Below are positions 17,596 through 26,759 of a DNA stretch of 64,000 bases, piece by piece. The notes beneath the pieces are model-generated. The model was not told the DNA's origin, did no database searches, and was given only the letters and a program-made list of their open reading frames with translations. Both the position numbers and the translations under genes were made by a program. Each line of letters begins with the position of its first letter. The first letter of the stretch is position 1. Origin of the DNA: Phytopseudomonas seleniipraecipitans (GTDB lineage: Bacteria > Pseudomonadota > Gammaproteobacteria > Pseudomonadales > Pseudomonadaceae). Location: the NCBI RefSeq assembly GCF_900102335.1, contig NZ_FNBM01000009.1, forward strand, positions 62,001 through 126,000, given 5' to 3'.

Positions 17596-18344
17596 TAGAT
17601 CACCTTCGCTTCGGTTTTCAGTTTCTCGACCAGTTCGGCAACCGACTTGACCTTGATACCCGCACCGCGTGCAGCAGGCGCTTCGACCTTGAGGGTCTTG
17701 ACGGTAGAGGCAGTGGAGACACCCAGCGCGTCAGGCGTCAGGGTTTCCAGCGGCTTCTTCTTGGCCTTCATGATGTTCGGCAGCGAAGCGTAGCGGGGCT
17801 CGTTCAGGCGCAGGTCGGTGGTGACGATGGCCGGCAGGTTCAGTGCAACGGTCTGCAGACCGCCGTCGATCTCACGGGTGACGTTGACCTTGTCGCCGCT
17901 GACTTCCACTTTGGAAGCGAAGGTGCCCTGGGCATAGCCAGTCAGCGCCGCCAGCATCTGGCCGGTCTGGTTGTTGTCGCTGTCGATGGCCTGCTTGCCG
18001 AGGATAACCAGCTGCGGTTGCTCCTTGTCGACCACGGCCTTGAGCAGCTTGGCGACCGCCAGGGAGTTCAGTTCGTCGGCAGACTCGACCAGAATAGCGC
18101 GATCAGCGCCCAGTGCCAGGGCGGTACGCAGTTGCTCCTGTGCCTGGGTCGGACCGATCGAAACGACCACGATCTCGCTGGCGACGCCCTTCTCTTTCAG
18201 ACGTACGGCTTCTTCAACGGCGATTTCACAAAAAGGGTTCATCGACATCTTGACGTTGGCAAGATCGACGCCGCTGTTGTCCGGCTTAACGCGAACCTTG
18301 ACGTTGTAATCGACCACTCGTTTGACAGCTACAAGAACCTTCAT
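17595..18344 (-). CDS. etfB: Electron transfer flavoprotein beta subunit
   Basis: The 249-aa beta subunit binds AMP and contacts the dehydrogenases. Family features are MKVLVAVKRVVDYNVKVRVK at the N-terminus, NPFCEIAVEEAVRLKEKG, and the recognition-loop region EPRYASLPNIMKAKKKPLE. The ATG at 18344 gives the standard N-terminus; the open frame upstream is leader. First gene of the etfBA operon. Confidence 0.96.
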   Translation of the reverse strand: MKVLVAVKRVVDYNVKVRVKPDNSGVDLANVKMSMNPFCEIAVEEAVRLKEKGVASEIVVVSIGPTQAQEQLRTALALGADRAILVESADELNSLAVAKLLKAVVDKEQPQLVILGKQAIDSDNNQTGQMLAALTGYAQGTFASKVEVSGDKVNVTREIDGGLQTVALNLPAIVTTDLRLNEPRYASLPNIMKAKKKPLETLTPDALGVSTASTVKTLKVEAPAARGAGIKVKSVAELVEKLKTEAKVI

Positions 18345-18548
18345 GGATTCCTCGTTACTCTCCGGTGAATAGGAATGTCGCCAGAAGCGAGCATGCGGTG
18401 ATGCAGACAAGCAGGACGCAAGCGACCTTCAGTCCAGACGGCGAACGCAAAACCGCCCGTATCTTGACCGCACGACATAGCTCGGTCAATACACCTAGCT
18501 GCGAGCCATTCGTGTTGTAGCCGGATTCTAACAGGCCTACAGAAAATT

Positions 18549-18562
18549 CAAACAAACGTTTG
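18549..18562. promoter_or_regulatory. PsrA-type operator in the etf divergent region
   Basis: CAAAC-N4-GTTTG (18549-18553, 18558-18562) fits the (G/C)AAAC-N2-4-GTTT(G/C) box of the Pseudomonas long-chain fatty-acid-responsive repressor PsrA. It also lies in a 12-bp perfect palindrome (18552-18563). It sits just upstream of the ETF-QO promoter and in the etfB upstream region. Confidence 0.7.
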
Positions 18563-18564
18563 TA

Positions 18565-18593
18565 TTGGCCGTGATCCAGGCTGGCTATATACT
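18565..18593 (+). promoter_or_regulatory. Sigma-70 promoter for ETF-ubiquinone oxidoreductase
   Basis: TTGGCC (-35, 18565-18570) and TATACT (-10, 18588-18593) are spaced by 17 bases. The -35 immediately follows the PsrA-type box, so a bound repressor would block it. Confidence 0.6.
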
Positions 18594-18664
18594 GCGCGAG
18601 CGTGGATCAGGAAGGATGCCGGCACGCCATAAAAAATTAGAGAGCCTTGATGAGGAGATAGCCC

Positions 18665-20329
18665 GTGGAACGCGAATTTATGGAGTTCGACGTCGTCATC
18701 GTCGGCGCTGGCCCCGCCGGCCTGTCCGCCGCTTGCCGCCTGAAGCAGAAGGCCACCGAGGCTGGCCAGGAAATCAGCGTCTGCGTGGTCGAGAAAGGCT
18801 CCGAAGTAGGCGCTCACATCCTCTCCGGTGCCGTTTTCGAACCGCGCGCTCTGGATGAACTGTTCCCCGACTGGAAGGAACTGGGCGCGCCGCTCAATAC
18901 GCCGGTCAAGGGCGACGACATCTATGTACTCAAGGATGCCGAAAACTCCGTCAAGGTTCCGGGTTTCTTCGTGCCCAAGACCATGCACAACGAAGGCAAC
19001 TATATCATTTCCCTCGGGAATCTGTGCCGCTGGCTCGCCCAGCAGGCAGAGAATCTTGGTGTGGAAATCTACCCGGGTTTCGCCGCTCAGGAAGCACTGA
19101 TCGACGAAAGCGGTGTGGTACGTGGCATCGTCACCGGCGACCTCGGCGTCGACCGTGAGGGCAACCCCAAGGAAGGCTATTACACCCCCGGTATGGAACT
19201 GCGCGCCAAGTACACGCTGTTCGCCGAAGGCTGCCGCGGTCATATCGGCAAGCAACTGATCAAGAAGTACCAGCTCGACAGCGAAGCCGATGCCCAGCAT
19301 TACGGTATCGGCCTCAAGGAAATCTGGGATATCGACCCCAGCAAGCATCAGCAAGGCTTGGTGGTGCACACCGCTGGTTGGCCGATGGACATCATGGGCA
19401 CCGAGAACACCGGTGGCTCCTTCCTTTATCACCTGGAAAACAACCAGGTTGTCGTTGGCCTGATCATCGACCTGTCCTACGCCAACCCGCACCTGTCGCC
19501 GTTCGACGAATTCCAGCGCCTCAAGCACCACCCGGTGTTCAAGCAATACCTGGAAGGTGGCAAGCGTGTTTCCTACGGCGCGCGTGCAATTGCCAAAGGT
19601 GGCCTCAACTCGCTACCGAAAATGGTCTTCCCGGGCGGCGCACTGATCGGCTGTGACCTCGGCACGCTGAACTTCGCCAAGATCAAGGGCAGCCACACTG
19701 CGATGAAGTCCGGGATGCTGGCCGCTGACGCCATCAGCGAAGCGCTGGCTGCAGGCCGTCAAGGTGGTGATGAGCTGCGCAATTATGTCGACGCGTTCAA
19801 GGCCAGTTGGCTGTACGACGAACTGTTGCGCAGCCGCAATTTTGGCGCGGCGATCCACAAGTATGGCGCCGTGGTCGGCGGTGGCATCAACTGGGTCGAC
19901 CAGAACCTGTTCGGCGGCAAGCTGCCCTTTACGTTGCATGACAACAAGCCAGACTATGCCTGCCTGAAGCTCGCGGCGGACTGCAAGAAGATCGACTACC
20001 CGAAACCGGACGGCAAGCTCAGCTTCGACAAACTGAGTTCGGTGTTTCTTTCCAACACCAATCATGAAGAAGAGCAACCCTGCCACCTCAAGCTGACTGA
20101 CCCAAGCATTCCGATCGACAAGAACCTGCCGCTGTACGATGAGCCCGCGCAGCGCTATTGCCCGGCGGGCGTGTATGAAGTGGTAGCCAACGACGACGGC
20201 AGCAAGCGCTTCCAGATCAACGCGCAGAACTGCGTGCACTGCAAGACCTGTGACATCAAGGACCCAGCCCAGAACATTACCTGGGTGGCACCGGAAGGCA
20301 CGGGCGGGCCTAACTACCCCAACATGTAA
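18665..20329 (+). CDS. Electron transfer flavoprotein-ubiquinone oxidoreductase
   Basis: Inner-membrane flavo-iron-sulfur protein (554 aa) that passes electrons from ETF to ubiquinone. The FAD-binding motif VVIVGAGPAGLSAACRLK is at the N-terminus, FAD/ubiquinone domains follow, and a C-terminal 4Fe-4S domain contains CPAGVYEV and CVHCKTCDIKDP. The GTG at 18665 gives the family N-terminus MEREFMEFD and is preceded by GATGAGGAG; an in-frame ATG at 18680 is the alternative. Divergent from etfBA, together forming the complete ETF branch of fatty-acid and amino-acid oxidation. Confidence 0.95.
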   Translation: MEREFMEFDVVIVGAGPAGLSAACRLKQKATEAGQEISVCVVEKGSEVGAHILSGAVFEPRALDELFPDWKELGAPLNTPVKGDDIYVLKDAENSVKVPGFFVPKTMHNEGNYIISLGNLCRWLAQQAENLGVEIYPGFAAQEALIDESGVVRGIVTGDLGVDREGNPKEGYYTPGMELRAKYTLFAEGCRGHIGKQLIKKYQLDSEADAQHYGIGLKEIWDIDPSKHQQGLVVHTAGWPMDIMGTENTGGSFLYHLENNQVVVGLIIDLSYANPHLSPFDEFQRLKHHPVFKQYLEGGKRVSYGARAIAKGGLNSLPKMVFPGGALIGCDLGTLNFAKIKGSHTAMKSGMLAADAISEALAAGRQGGDELRNYVDAFKASWLYDELLRSRNFGAAIHKYGAVVGGGINWVDQNLFGGKLPFTLHDNKPDYACLKLAADCKKIDYPKPDGKLSFDKLSSVFLSNTNHEEEQPCHLKLTDPSIPIDKNLPLYDEPAQRYCPAGVYEVVANDDGSKRFQINAQNCVHCKTCDIKDPAQNITWVAPEGTGGPNYPNM

Positions 20330-20334
20330 CCAAC

Positions 20335-20360
20335 AAAAAGGCTCCCTCGGGAGCCTTTTT
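20335..20360. terminator. Bidirectional terminator after ETF-QO
   Basis: A 12-bp perfect stem (AAAAAGGCTCCC / GGGAGCCTTTTT) with a 2-base loop region serves ETF-QO and the convergent DUF1285 gene. Confidence 0.9.
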
Positions 20361-20368
20361 GTTGAGCG

Positions 20369-20935
20369 CTATTCCAGCGGCCCAATGGGAAAGAACACCC
20401 CGCAGCTCCACACGCCCAGCCAAGCCTTGCCATCGATTTCACGGGGCTGCGCCAGCTCGACCAACTGATAGAAGACGTTGCGATGGATCAGCGCTTCCAG
20501 ATTGGCGCGAATGTGGACATAGGGCGACGGCTCCTGGGTCTGCGCATTCAGGACCACCCGCAGCGGATGCTCTCCTCCCGCCTCTACCTCGTCACCGACA
20601 TTGGTCACGAAGCGCAGCACCTGCGCTTCGCCCTGCCCGGTCGTCTCGACCGAGACGGCCACAAAAGGCGCGTCGTCGACCGTGATGCCGACTTTCTCGA
20701 CGGGGGTCACCAGAAAATAGTCATCGCCATCGCGGCGAATGATTGTCGAGAACAATCGCACCATGGCCGGACGACCAATCGGCGTGCCCATGTAGAACCA
20801 TGAGCCATCGCGGGCAATACGCATATCGATATCGCCGCAGAAATCCGGATTCCACACATGCACCGGCGGCATGCCCTTGCTGCCTGCTGGCGGAATCTGC
20901 GCCAGCAGATCACCGGCTTTATCGGTTTCGCTCAC
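20369..20935 (-). CDS. DUF1285 family protein
   Basis: A 188-aa cytosolic protein matching DUF1285 (HVWNPDFCGDIDMRIARDG, WFYMGTPIGRPAMVRLFS, FYQLVELA). The family is common in pseudomonads next to the etf locus and its function is unknown. The GTG at 20935 was preferred because GGGAGGGG lies 2-9 bases upstream; an in-frame TTG at 20947 would overlap that Shine-Dalgarno. Confidence 0.85.
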   Translation of the reverse strand: MSETDKAGDLLAQIPPAGSKGMPPVHVWNPDFCGDIDMRIARDGSWFYMGTPIGRPAMVRLFSTIIRRDGDDYFLVTPVEKVGITVDDAPFVAVSVETTGQGEAQVLRFVTNVGDEVEAGGEHPLRVVLNAQTQEPSPYVHIRANLEALIHRNVFYQLVELAQPREIDGKAWLGVWSCGVFFPIGPLE

Positions 20936-20973
20936 TGCCCCTCCCAAGGCCAGCTCCAGGCAGAAGCGGGCCG

Positions 20974-21579
20974 TTAACGACTGAAGCCCAAAAGTGTACG
21001 CGCATAATCCTCGAGCGGCGCTCTGATCAGATCTTCGGGCCGGGCGTCGTAAAACGTCAGGAATCCGCCGCGACTGCGAATACGCGCGTTATCCACCAGG
21101 TAACGAGTGTTGGTTTCGATCAGCATCAGCTGCAGCACGCTGCGATCAGTCCCAAGCCGGTCAAAGGCTTCCTGGTCTTCCCACTCTTCCAGGGTGCCAA
21201 TGCGGTCGTCGGCGTAGGCGAAGCGGGTGTACAGCAGGTAGTGGGCACCAGCAGCACGGGCCTCGCCCAGGGCCTCGTCCAGGCCGACCGGCGCCCGAGA
21301 GCGGCGCACCATGGGGAAGTATTCGACGAAACCGCGGAACGCTTCTTCGGCGACCACGTTGGGCCGCGGGTAGGCGTGCTTGCCACTGGGCGCGAAATGG
21401 CCCTGGGCGATGTAGATGAACGAATCGGCCTGCAGACGCCAGGAGGCGGTGCGTCGAACCTTGCTATGGTCGAGCACGCCGGCGTCACGCAAGTGATAGG
21501 TGGCGCCATCAGCCATGTCGCTTATATTCATGCAGCCAGCCAGGCTCAGCAGCAAAGCGGCAGCAAACAGATTACGCAT
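20974..21579 (-). CDS. DUF4823 family lipoprotein
   Basis: A 201-aa lipoprotein (lipobox LLLSLAGCMN) with a single domain fitting DUF4823 (YIAQGHFAPSGKHAYPRPN, ARAAGAHYLLYTRFAYADDR). Function unknown. It is upstream of the DUF1285 gene on the same strand, 38 bases away, so the two are likely co-transcribed. Confidence 0.82.
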   Translation of the reverse strand: MRNLFAAALLLSLAGCMNISDMADGATYHLRDAGVLDHSKVRRTASWRLQADSFIYIAQGHFAPSGKHAYPRPNVVAEEAFRGFVEYFPMVRRSRAPVGLDEALGEARAAGAHYLLYTRFAYADDRIGTLEEWEDQEAFDRLGTDRSVLQLMLIETNTRYLVDNARIRSRGGFLTFYDARPEDLIRAPLEDYARTLLGFSR

Positions 21580-21688
21580 CTAACTCTCCCGGCCGGCGGC
21601 GGAAAACCGGCGAATACCTGCGTTAAGCAGGTTTCGCGCCAGCCCCATCAAGACCTGAGCTTACCGTTGATGATAAATTCCACTCCCG

Positions 21689-23812
21689 ATGCCTCAACCT
21701 AGCAAACGCTTCCCCAGCGCCGCCGCCCCAGCCCTTCAGCGGAACAGCCGCCTCATGACATTCGAGCAATCGAACAGCAACCGTACAACCAGCACGCCAC
21801 CCAGCATGCTCGAGTTCCCCTGGCACGAAACTCCGCTCGGCGCTCGCGATACATGGCCGGCCACCCTGGCTGTAGCCGTGGAAATGATCATGGCCTCCAA
21901 GTTCCCCCAGTGCCTGGTGTGGGGCGACGAATTGATCACCATACACAACGAGGCCTTCAAGCCGTTGCTGGGTGAGAAGCCAAACGCCCAGGGCCGGCCG
22001 TTCAGCGATGTCTGGAGCGAAAGCTGGGAGGCGATTGCGCCGATCGCTGCACGCGCCTTCGCAGGCGAAGCCACCTTCATCGAGGATTTTCAGTTGCAGG
22101 TGGTACGTCGGGGTTATCCCGAACTGGCCTACTTTACCTTCTGCTACAGCCCGGTTCGCGACGAACATGGGCGGGTGCTGGGAATTCTCGACACGGTGGT
22201 CGAGACGACCGAGAAGGTCGTCATCGAAAGCCAGTTGCTGCATGAGCAGCAGCGGCAACGCACCCTCAATGAAACCCTCGAGAAACGAGTCGCCCAGCGC
22301 ACCCGTGAGCGCGACAGCATCTGGCAGCATTCACGTGACCTGTTGGCAACGCTGGATGATTCCGGCCGGCTGAGCAGCGCCAGTCCGTCGTGGCAACGAA
22401 TCCTCGACCAGCAAGGCGAATCGCTACTGGGCCGCTCGTTTCTAGAGTTGATGCATCCGAACGATATCGAGGCGGCGCGCGAGCAACTGGCTCTGTTAAC
22501 CAATGACAGCGTGCAAATCGAGTCGCGCTGTGCACATGCCGATGGCTCCTGGCGGTGGATTGCCTGGTACCTGACCGTCGATGGCGAAACCACCTACGCC
22601 TACGGCCGCGACATCGACGAAGAAAAACAGCGGGCAGCCACACTTGCCCAGGTTGAAGAACAACTGCGCCAGGCACAAAAAATGGATGCCGTCGGTCAAC
22701 TCACCGGCGGCATCGCTCATGACTTCAATAACCTCCTGGCTGGCATCATCGGCAACTTGGAACTGCTCGGCAGCCGCATTAGCCAAGGCAACATCGGCGG
22801 GCTCGAGCGTTACACCGGCGCAGCACTGGGAGCAGCCAACCGGGCCGCGAACCTTACCCATCGGCTACTGGCCTTTTCGCGCAGGCAGACGCTCGCGCCG
22901 AAGCCGATCAACGTCAATCACCTCGTCCAGGACCTCGAGGAACTGCTGCAGCGCACCGTTGGGCCGCACATTCAGGTCGAGTTCGATCCTGCCACCTCAC
23001 CCTGGACAGTACTGGTCGATCCCAATCAACTGGAAAATGCGGTGCTCAACCTGTGCATCAACGCGCGTGACGCCATGCCAGAGGCAGGCACGCTGGGAAT
23101 TACCACCCGCAACGTGACACTCACGCTGGAACAGGCGCAGATGCATGACGTGCCGCCCGGCGAATACCTGTCCCTGCAAGTCAGCGACACCGGCAGCGGT
23201 ATGGCGCAACCCATCATCACGCGTGCGTTCGACCCCTTCTTCACCACTAAACCAACCGGCAAGGGTACGGGGCTCGGCCTGTCGATGATCTACGGGTTCG
23301 CTCGGCAATCAGGCGGCATGGCATACATCGAGTCGTGCGTGGACGATGGCACCACGGTGTACATCCTGCTGCCTCGCGACCACCAACTGGCGCAAGCCCC
23401 TGACGCCGCCCCGCAACCCGGCGAGTCACTGAAAACGCTGCCTGCGCCGCACAAAAACATCTTGCTCGTCGACGACGAAACGACGTTACGCGAGCTGATA
23501 GGCGAGGTACTCGAAGAGTTGGGCTACGCCGTGCTGCATGCCGAAAATGGCCCGCGCGCTTTGGACATTCTGCAGTCGAGTGCAACCGTCGATCTGCTGG
23601 TCAGTGACGTCGGGTTGCCTGGGGGCATGAACGGTCGGCAGGTGGCCGACGCGGCCAGAGAGATCCGGCCCGGGCTGAAAGTGCTGTTTATCACCGGTTA
23701 CGCAGAGAGTTCGGTCATGCACGCCGACGACCTGGACGCCGACATGCAGGTGCTTACCAAACCCTTCGAGATCGACACGCTAGCCAGCCGGGTCACTCAG
23801 CTGCTTGGCTGA
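21689..23812 (+). CDS. PAS-domain hybrid histidine kinase / response regulator
   Basis: A 707-aa soluble sensor without membrane spans. It has an N-terminal PAS-like domain (ETPLGARDTWPATLAVAVEM start), a coiled coil, a second PAS domain (HSRDLLATLDDSGRLSSASP), HisKA with His344 in GGIAHDFNNLLAGIIGN, HATPase_c (NAVLNLCINARDAMPEAG, DTGSGM, GKGTGLGLSM), and a C-terminal receiver with Asp640 in LVSDVGLPGGMNG. It probably phosphorylates its own receiver; no separate output gene is adjacent. An in-frame ATG at 21755 is an alternative start. Its 3' end overlaps the convergent tetR-type gene by 16 bases. Confidence 0.9.
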   Translation: MPQPSKRFPSAAAPALQRNSRLMTFEQSNSNRTTSTPPSMLEFPWHETPLGARDTWPATLAVAVEMIMASKFPQCLVWGDELITIHNEAFKPLLGEKPNAQGRPFSDVWSESWEAIAPIAARAFAGEATFIEDFQLQVVRRGYPELAYFTFCYSPVRDEHGRVLGILDTVVETTEKVVIESQLLHEQQRQRTLNETLEKRVAQRTRERDSIWQHSRDLLATLDDSGRLSSASPSWQRILDQQGESLLGRSFLELMHPNDIEAAREQLALLTNDSVQIESRCAHADGSWRWIAWYLTVDGETTYAYGRDIDEEKQRAATLAQVEEQLRQAQKMDAVGQLTGGIAHDFNNLLAGIIGNLELLGSRISQGNIGGLERYTGAALGAANRAANLTHRLLAFSRRQTLAPKPINVNHLVQDLEELLQRTVGPHIQVEFDPATSPWTVLVDPNQLENAVLNLCINARDAMPEAGTLGITTRNVTLTLEQAQMHDVPPGEYLSLQVSDTGSGMAQPIITRAFDPFFTTKPTGKGTGLGLSMIYGFARQSGGMAYIESCVDDGTTVYILLPRDHQLAQAPDAAPQPGESLKTLPAPHKNILLVDDETTLRELIGEVLEELGYAVLHAENGPRALDILQSSATVDLLVSDVGLPGGMNGRQVADAAREIRPGLKVLFITGYAESSVMHADDLDADMQVLTKPFEIDTLASRVTQLLG

Positions 23813-24462
23813 TCCACAGACGAGTCAGCCGCCAGCGCCTCGGGATCGCGCTTGCGCTTGTTACCCATACGCACGCCAATATCCATAAGGAACTGAAAGA
23901 AGCCTTCCTGATCTTCCAGGACATTGCTCCAGAACGGCGAGTGATACAACGCCACCGCGCCATGTACCAGCGCCCAGGCGGCGCAGTAATGGAAGTAAGG
24001 CGGTACGTCTTCGAGTTTGCCTTCGCCGATCCGGCCCTTGATCAACTGGGTCAGACGCTCGAAGTTGGATGCGCGCATCTTGTGCAGGTGTTCGACCAGA
24101 TCCGGCACCTGATTGCCCTTGACCACCTTCTCTTCGAGGCGGTCGAACAGTCGGTAACGCTGCGGATCACGCATGCGGAACTCGAAGTAAGCGCGCGATA
24201 ACGCTTCCTTGTCACGGTCGACATCGGACGACTGCAGCAACTCGCTCAGGTCACTCTCGTAGTCGAGCATCAGCCGCAGGTAGATTTCTGCCTTTGACTT
24301 GAAATGCTTGTAGATGGTGCCTTTGCCAATGCCCACGGCGTCGGCGATCATCTCGACGGTCACGCTGTCCTCGCCCTGCTCGAGGAAGAGCTTGAGGGCG
24401 ATATCGAGAATCTCCTGCTCGCGGCGGCGAAACTCACGGATCTTGCGGGGTTCTTTCTGCAT
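23797..24462 (-). CDS. TetR/AcrR family transcriptional regulator
   Basis: A 221-aa protein with an N-terminal TetR helix-turn-helix (QEILDIALKLFLEQGEDSVT then IADAVGIGKGTIYKHFKSKA) and an all-helical ligand domain with a basic C-terminal tail. It is divergent from a class V aminotransferase gene, with only 76 bases between, so may regulate it. The ligand is unknown. Confidence 0.9.
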   Translation of the reverse strand: MQKEPRKIREFRRREQEILDIALKLFLEQGEDSVTVEMIADAVGIGKGTIYKHFKSKAEIYLRLMLDYESDLSELLQSSDVDRDKEALSRAYFEFRMRDPQRYRLFDRLEEKVVKGNQVPDLVEHLHKMRASNFERLTQLIKGRIGEGKLEDVPPYFHYCAAWALVHGAVALYHSPFWSNVLEDQEGFFQFLMDIGVRMGNKRKRDPEALAADSSVDQPSS

Positions 24463-24538
24463 AAGGATATGACAAGGTCAGAAAATTCAAGTCCGTTATT
24501 ATGCCTAACTAACGCCAAATTGCACGGATCACACGCTC

Positions 24539-25672
24539 ATGAATGCCATCATCGACGAGTTTCCTCAGCCAGCCGATCTTTACTACCTGAACCACGCGGC
24601 GGTCGCCCCCTGGCCGGCACGCACCGCGCGGGCCGTGGAGCGCTTCGCGAAGGAGAACATCACCAGCGGCGCGCGTGATTACTCGCAATGGCTGGAAACA
24701 GAACGCCGCCTGCGCGAGCGCCTGGCGCGCCTGCTGAATGCGCCGTCGCGGGCTGATATCGCACTGGTCAAGAACACCTCCGAAGCGCTGTCGTTCGTGG
24801 CCTTCGGCCTGGACTGGCGCGAAGGCGACCAGATCATCATCAGCAGTGAAGAATTCCCGTCCAACCGCATCGTTTGGGAGGCTCTACGGCCACGGGGCGT
24901 TGAGGTGGTGCAGGTGAACCTGCACGACGGCGCCGCAGAAAGCGCACTGCTCGCTGCTTGTACGCCACGCACCCGCCTAATGGCGATCAGCGCGGTGCAA
25001 TACGCCAGCGGCCTGCGCCTGGATCTGGAGCGCCTCGGTATTGGCTGCGAGCAACGCGGCGTGCTGTTGTGCGTGGATGCTATCCAGCAACTGGGCGCCG
25101 TGGGCATGGACGTGCAAAGCAGTCGCTGCGCCTTTGCCATGGCTGACGGCCACAAATGGCTGCTGAGCCCGGAAGGCCTGGGCGTGTTCTATTGCCGACA
25201 GGATTTGCGTGAGCAGCTGACGCTGCACGAATACGGCTGGCACATGCTTGAGCACGCTGGCGACTACGACCGTGATGACTGGCAACCAGCACGCAGCGCC
25301 AGGCGCTTCGAATGCGGCAGCCCCAACATGCTCGGCGCCATGGCGCTGGAGGCGAGTCTGTCGCTGCTTGAGGAGGTCGGCATGCGTCAGGTCGAAGACG
25401 CGCTACACGAACGGGTGCAATGGCTGCTCGACGGACTGCAGGGTCTGTCGGGCGTCCAGCTACTCAGCGTCAAAGAGCGGGAAAAACGCGCGGGCATCGT
25501 TACCTTCGCCCTGGCTGGATGGGAGAACCGTGCGCTGCACGAGCGTCTGAAAACAGCACAGATCATCTGCGCCCAGCGCGGCGGCGGGATTCGCCTGTCA
25601 CCACACTTCTACACGCCGCCACGCGTTATCGAAGAAACGCTGCGGCTGTTACGCGCCGTCGCCTCGCAATGA
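24539..25672 (+). CDS. Class V aminotransferase (cysteine desulfurase/isopenicillin epimerase-like)
   Basis: A 377-aa PLP enzyme of fold type I. The cofactor Lys is in MADGHKWLLSPEGLGVFYC, the Asp/Gln contacts in CVDAIQQLGAVGMDV, and the N-terminal YYLNHAAVAPWPART is family-typical. No Fe-S or sulfur-carrier genes are adjacent, so a general aminotransferase/desulfurase label is safer than a specific role. Confidence 0.88.
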   Translation: MNAIIDEFPQPADLYYLNHAAVAPWPARTARAVERFAKENITSGARDYSQWLETERRLRERLARLLNAPSRADIALVKNTSEALSFVAFGLDWREGDQIIISSEEFPSNRIVWEALRPRGVEVVQVNLHDGAAESALLAACTPRTRLMAISAVQYASGLRLDLERLGIGCEQRGVLLCVDAIQQLGAVGMDVQSSRCAFAMADGHKWLLSPEGLGVFYCRQDLREQLTLHEYGWHMLEHAGDYDRDDWQPARSARRFECGSPNMLGAMALEASLSLLEEVGMRQVEDALHERVQWLLDGLQGLSGVQLLSVKEREKRAGIVTFALAGWENRALHERLKTAQIICAQRGGGIRLSPHFYTPPRVIEETLRLLRAVASQ

Positions 25673-25832
25673 GCACTAGCAGCCGGAGAAATATTCCAAA
25701 TCCGTTTAAAGCCGGCATAGACGTCGGCCGCAAATGACCAATACTTCAGAGACCGTTGCGGCATCTCCCCCAAGTGTCGCGGCGGCCGGAGTGCCGAGGA
25801 CCGCGCACTTCGCTTGACTCCTAATGGTCTTG

Positions 25833-25863
25833 ACCCGGATTCCCCCGAACCCGGGTTTTTTTT
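25833..25863 (+). terminator. Intrinsic terminator
   Basis: A 10-bp stem with one mismatch (ACCCGGATTC / GAACCCGGGT), CCCC loop and eight T's (25856-25863). It lies 160 bases past the aminotransferase gene; the intervening 160 bases show no gene. Confidence 0.85.
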
Positions 25864-25893
25864 ACCTGCCGCAAGCCGCAGGCCGACAGCAAA

Positions 25894-26676
25894 TCAGGCG
25901 ACCCGCGCCAAGGGGAACAACCGCTTGAAGTTCTCGCCCGTCTGCTGCGCCAGCTCGTCATAACTCACGCCGCGCAGCACTGCCAGGTACTCGGCGACAT
26001 CACGTACGTACTCCGGCAGGTTGGGTTTGCCGCGGTGCGGGATGGGTGCCAGATACGGCGAGTCGGTTTCCACCAGCAGGCGGTCGGCGGGCACCTGGCG
26101 AGCCACTTCGCGTAACGCGTCGGCATTGCGGAAGGTGACGATGCCCGACAGCGAGATATAGAAGCCGATATCCAGTGCTGCCTTGGCCATCTCCCAGTCT
26201 TCGGTGAAGCAGTGCAGCACCCCGCCTTGCGGCAATGCCGCTTCACGCAGGAGCGCCAGCGTATCGGCGCGGGCTTCGCGGGTATGCACGATCACCGGCT
26301 TGCCGGTGATCTGGGCGGCGTGCAGGTGCAAACGGAACGCCTCGCGCTGCGCCTCGGCCGCCTCTGGCTCGTAGTGGTAATCGAGGCCAGTCTCGCCGAT
26401 GGCCACCACACCGGGGTGATCGAGTTCGGCGAGCAGCCAGTCCAGTGCCGGCGCGCTGCCCGGCTGCAGATCGAGCGGGTGGATGCCAACCGAGCAATCG
26501 ACGTCAGCATAGCGCTGCGCCAGGCTGCGCACCGCGGCAGCATTGTCGGCACTCACCCCGATACACAGGAAATGACCAACACCGCGTGCGCGCGCGGCAA
26601 CCAGCGCCTCGTCCAATGAACCGCCGTGGGCAGTCAGGTCAAGACGATCAAGGTGGCAGTGGGAATCTATCAGCAT
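25894..26676 (-). CDS. TatD family metal-dependent hydrolase
   Basis: A 260-aa TIM-barrel hydrolase. Metal ligands are in DSHCHLDRLDL, GETGLDYHYE, VIVHTREA, LHCFTEDW and VETDSPYLAP. Homologues have 3'-5' exonuclease/DNase activity, and this locus equivalent sits next to pilZ-holB in pseudomonads. The ATG at 26676 (MLIDSHCHLD) is the family start; upstream in-frame Met is unlikely. Confidence 0.93.
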   Translation of the reverse strand: MLIDSHCHLDRLDLTAHGGSLDEALVAARARGVGHFLCIGVSADNAAAVRSLAQRYADVDCSVGIHPLDLQPGSAPALDWLLAELDHPGVVAIGETGLDYHYEPEAAEAQREAFRLHLHAAQITGKPVIVHTREARADTLALLREAALPQGGVLHCFTEDWEMAKAALDIGFYISLSGIVTFRNADALREVARQVPADRLLVETDSPYLAPIPHRGKPNLPEYVRDVAEYLAVLRGVSYDELAQQTGENFKRLFPLARVA

Positions 26677-26685
26677 GAAGTAGCG

Positions 26686-26759
26686 CCTCAAGCGGCAAGC
26701 ATCGAGCCGCAAGCGAGTCGCCAGGGCTCACTTGTCGCTCGCGACTGGGGGCTTGCAGC
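26686..26759. repeat. REP-like intergenic sequence between tatD-type gene and pilZ
   Basis: The gap contains GCGGCAAGC, GCCGCAAGCGAG and GGGCTTGCAGC-type words, plus partly inverted GCGAGTCGC / GTCGCTCGCGAC, resembling the degenerate intergenic palindromes common in Pseudomonas. Assignment by eye only. Confidence 0.35.

Noticed and set aside
16801..17598. Plus-strand open frame of 265 codons
   Set aside because: Antisense to etfA.
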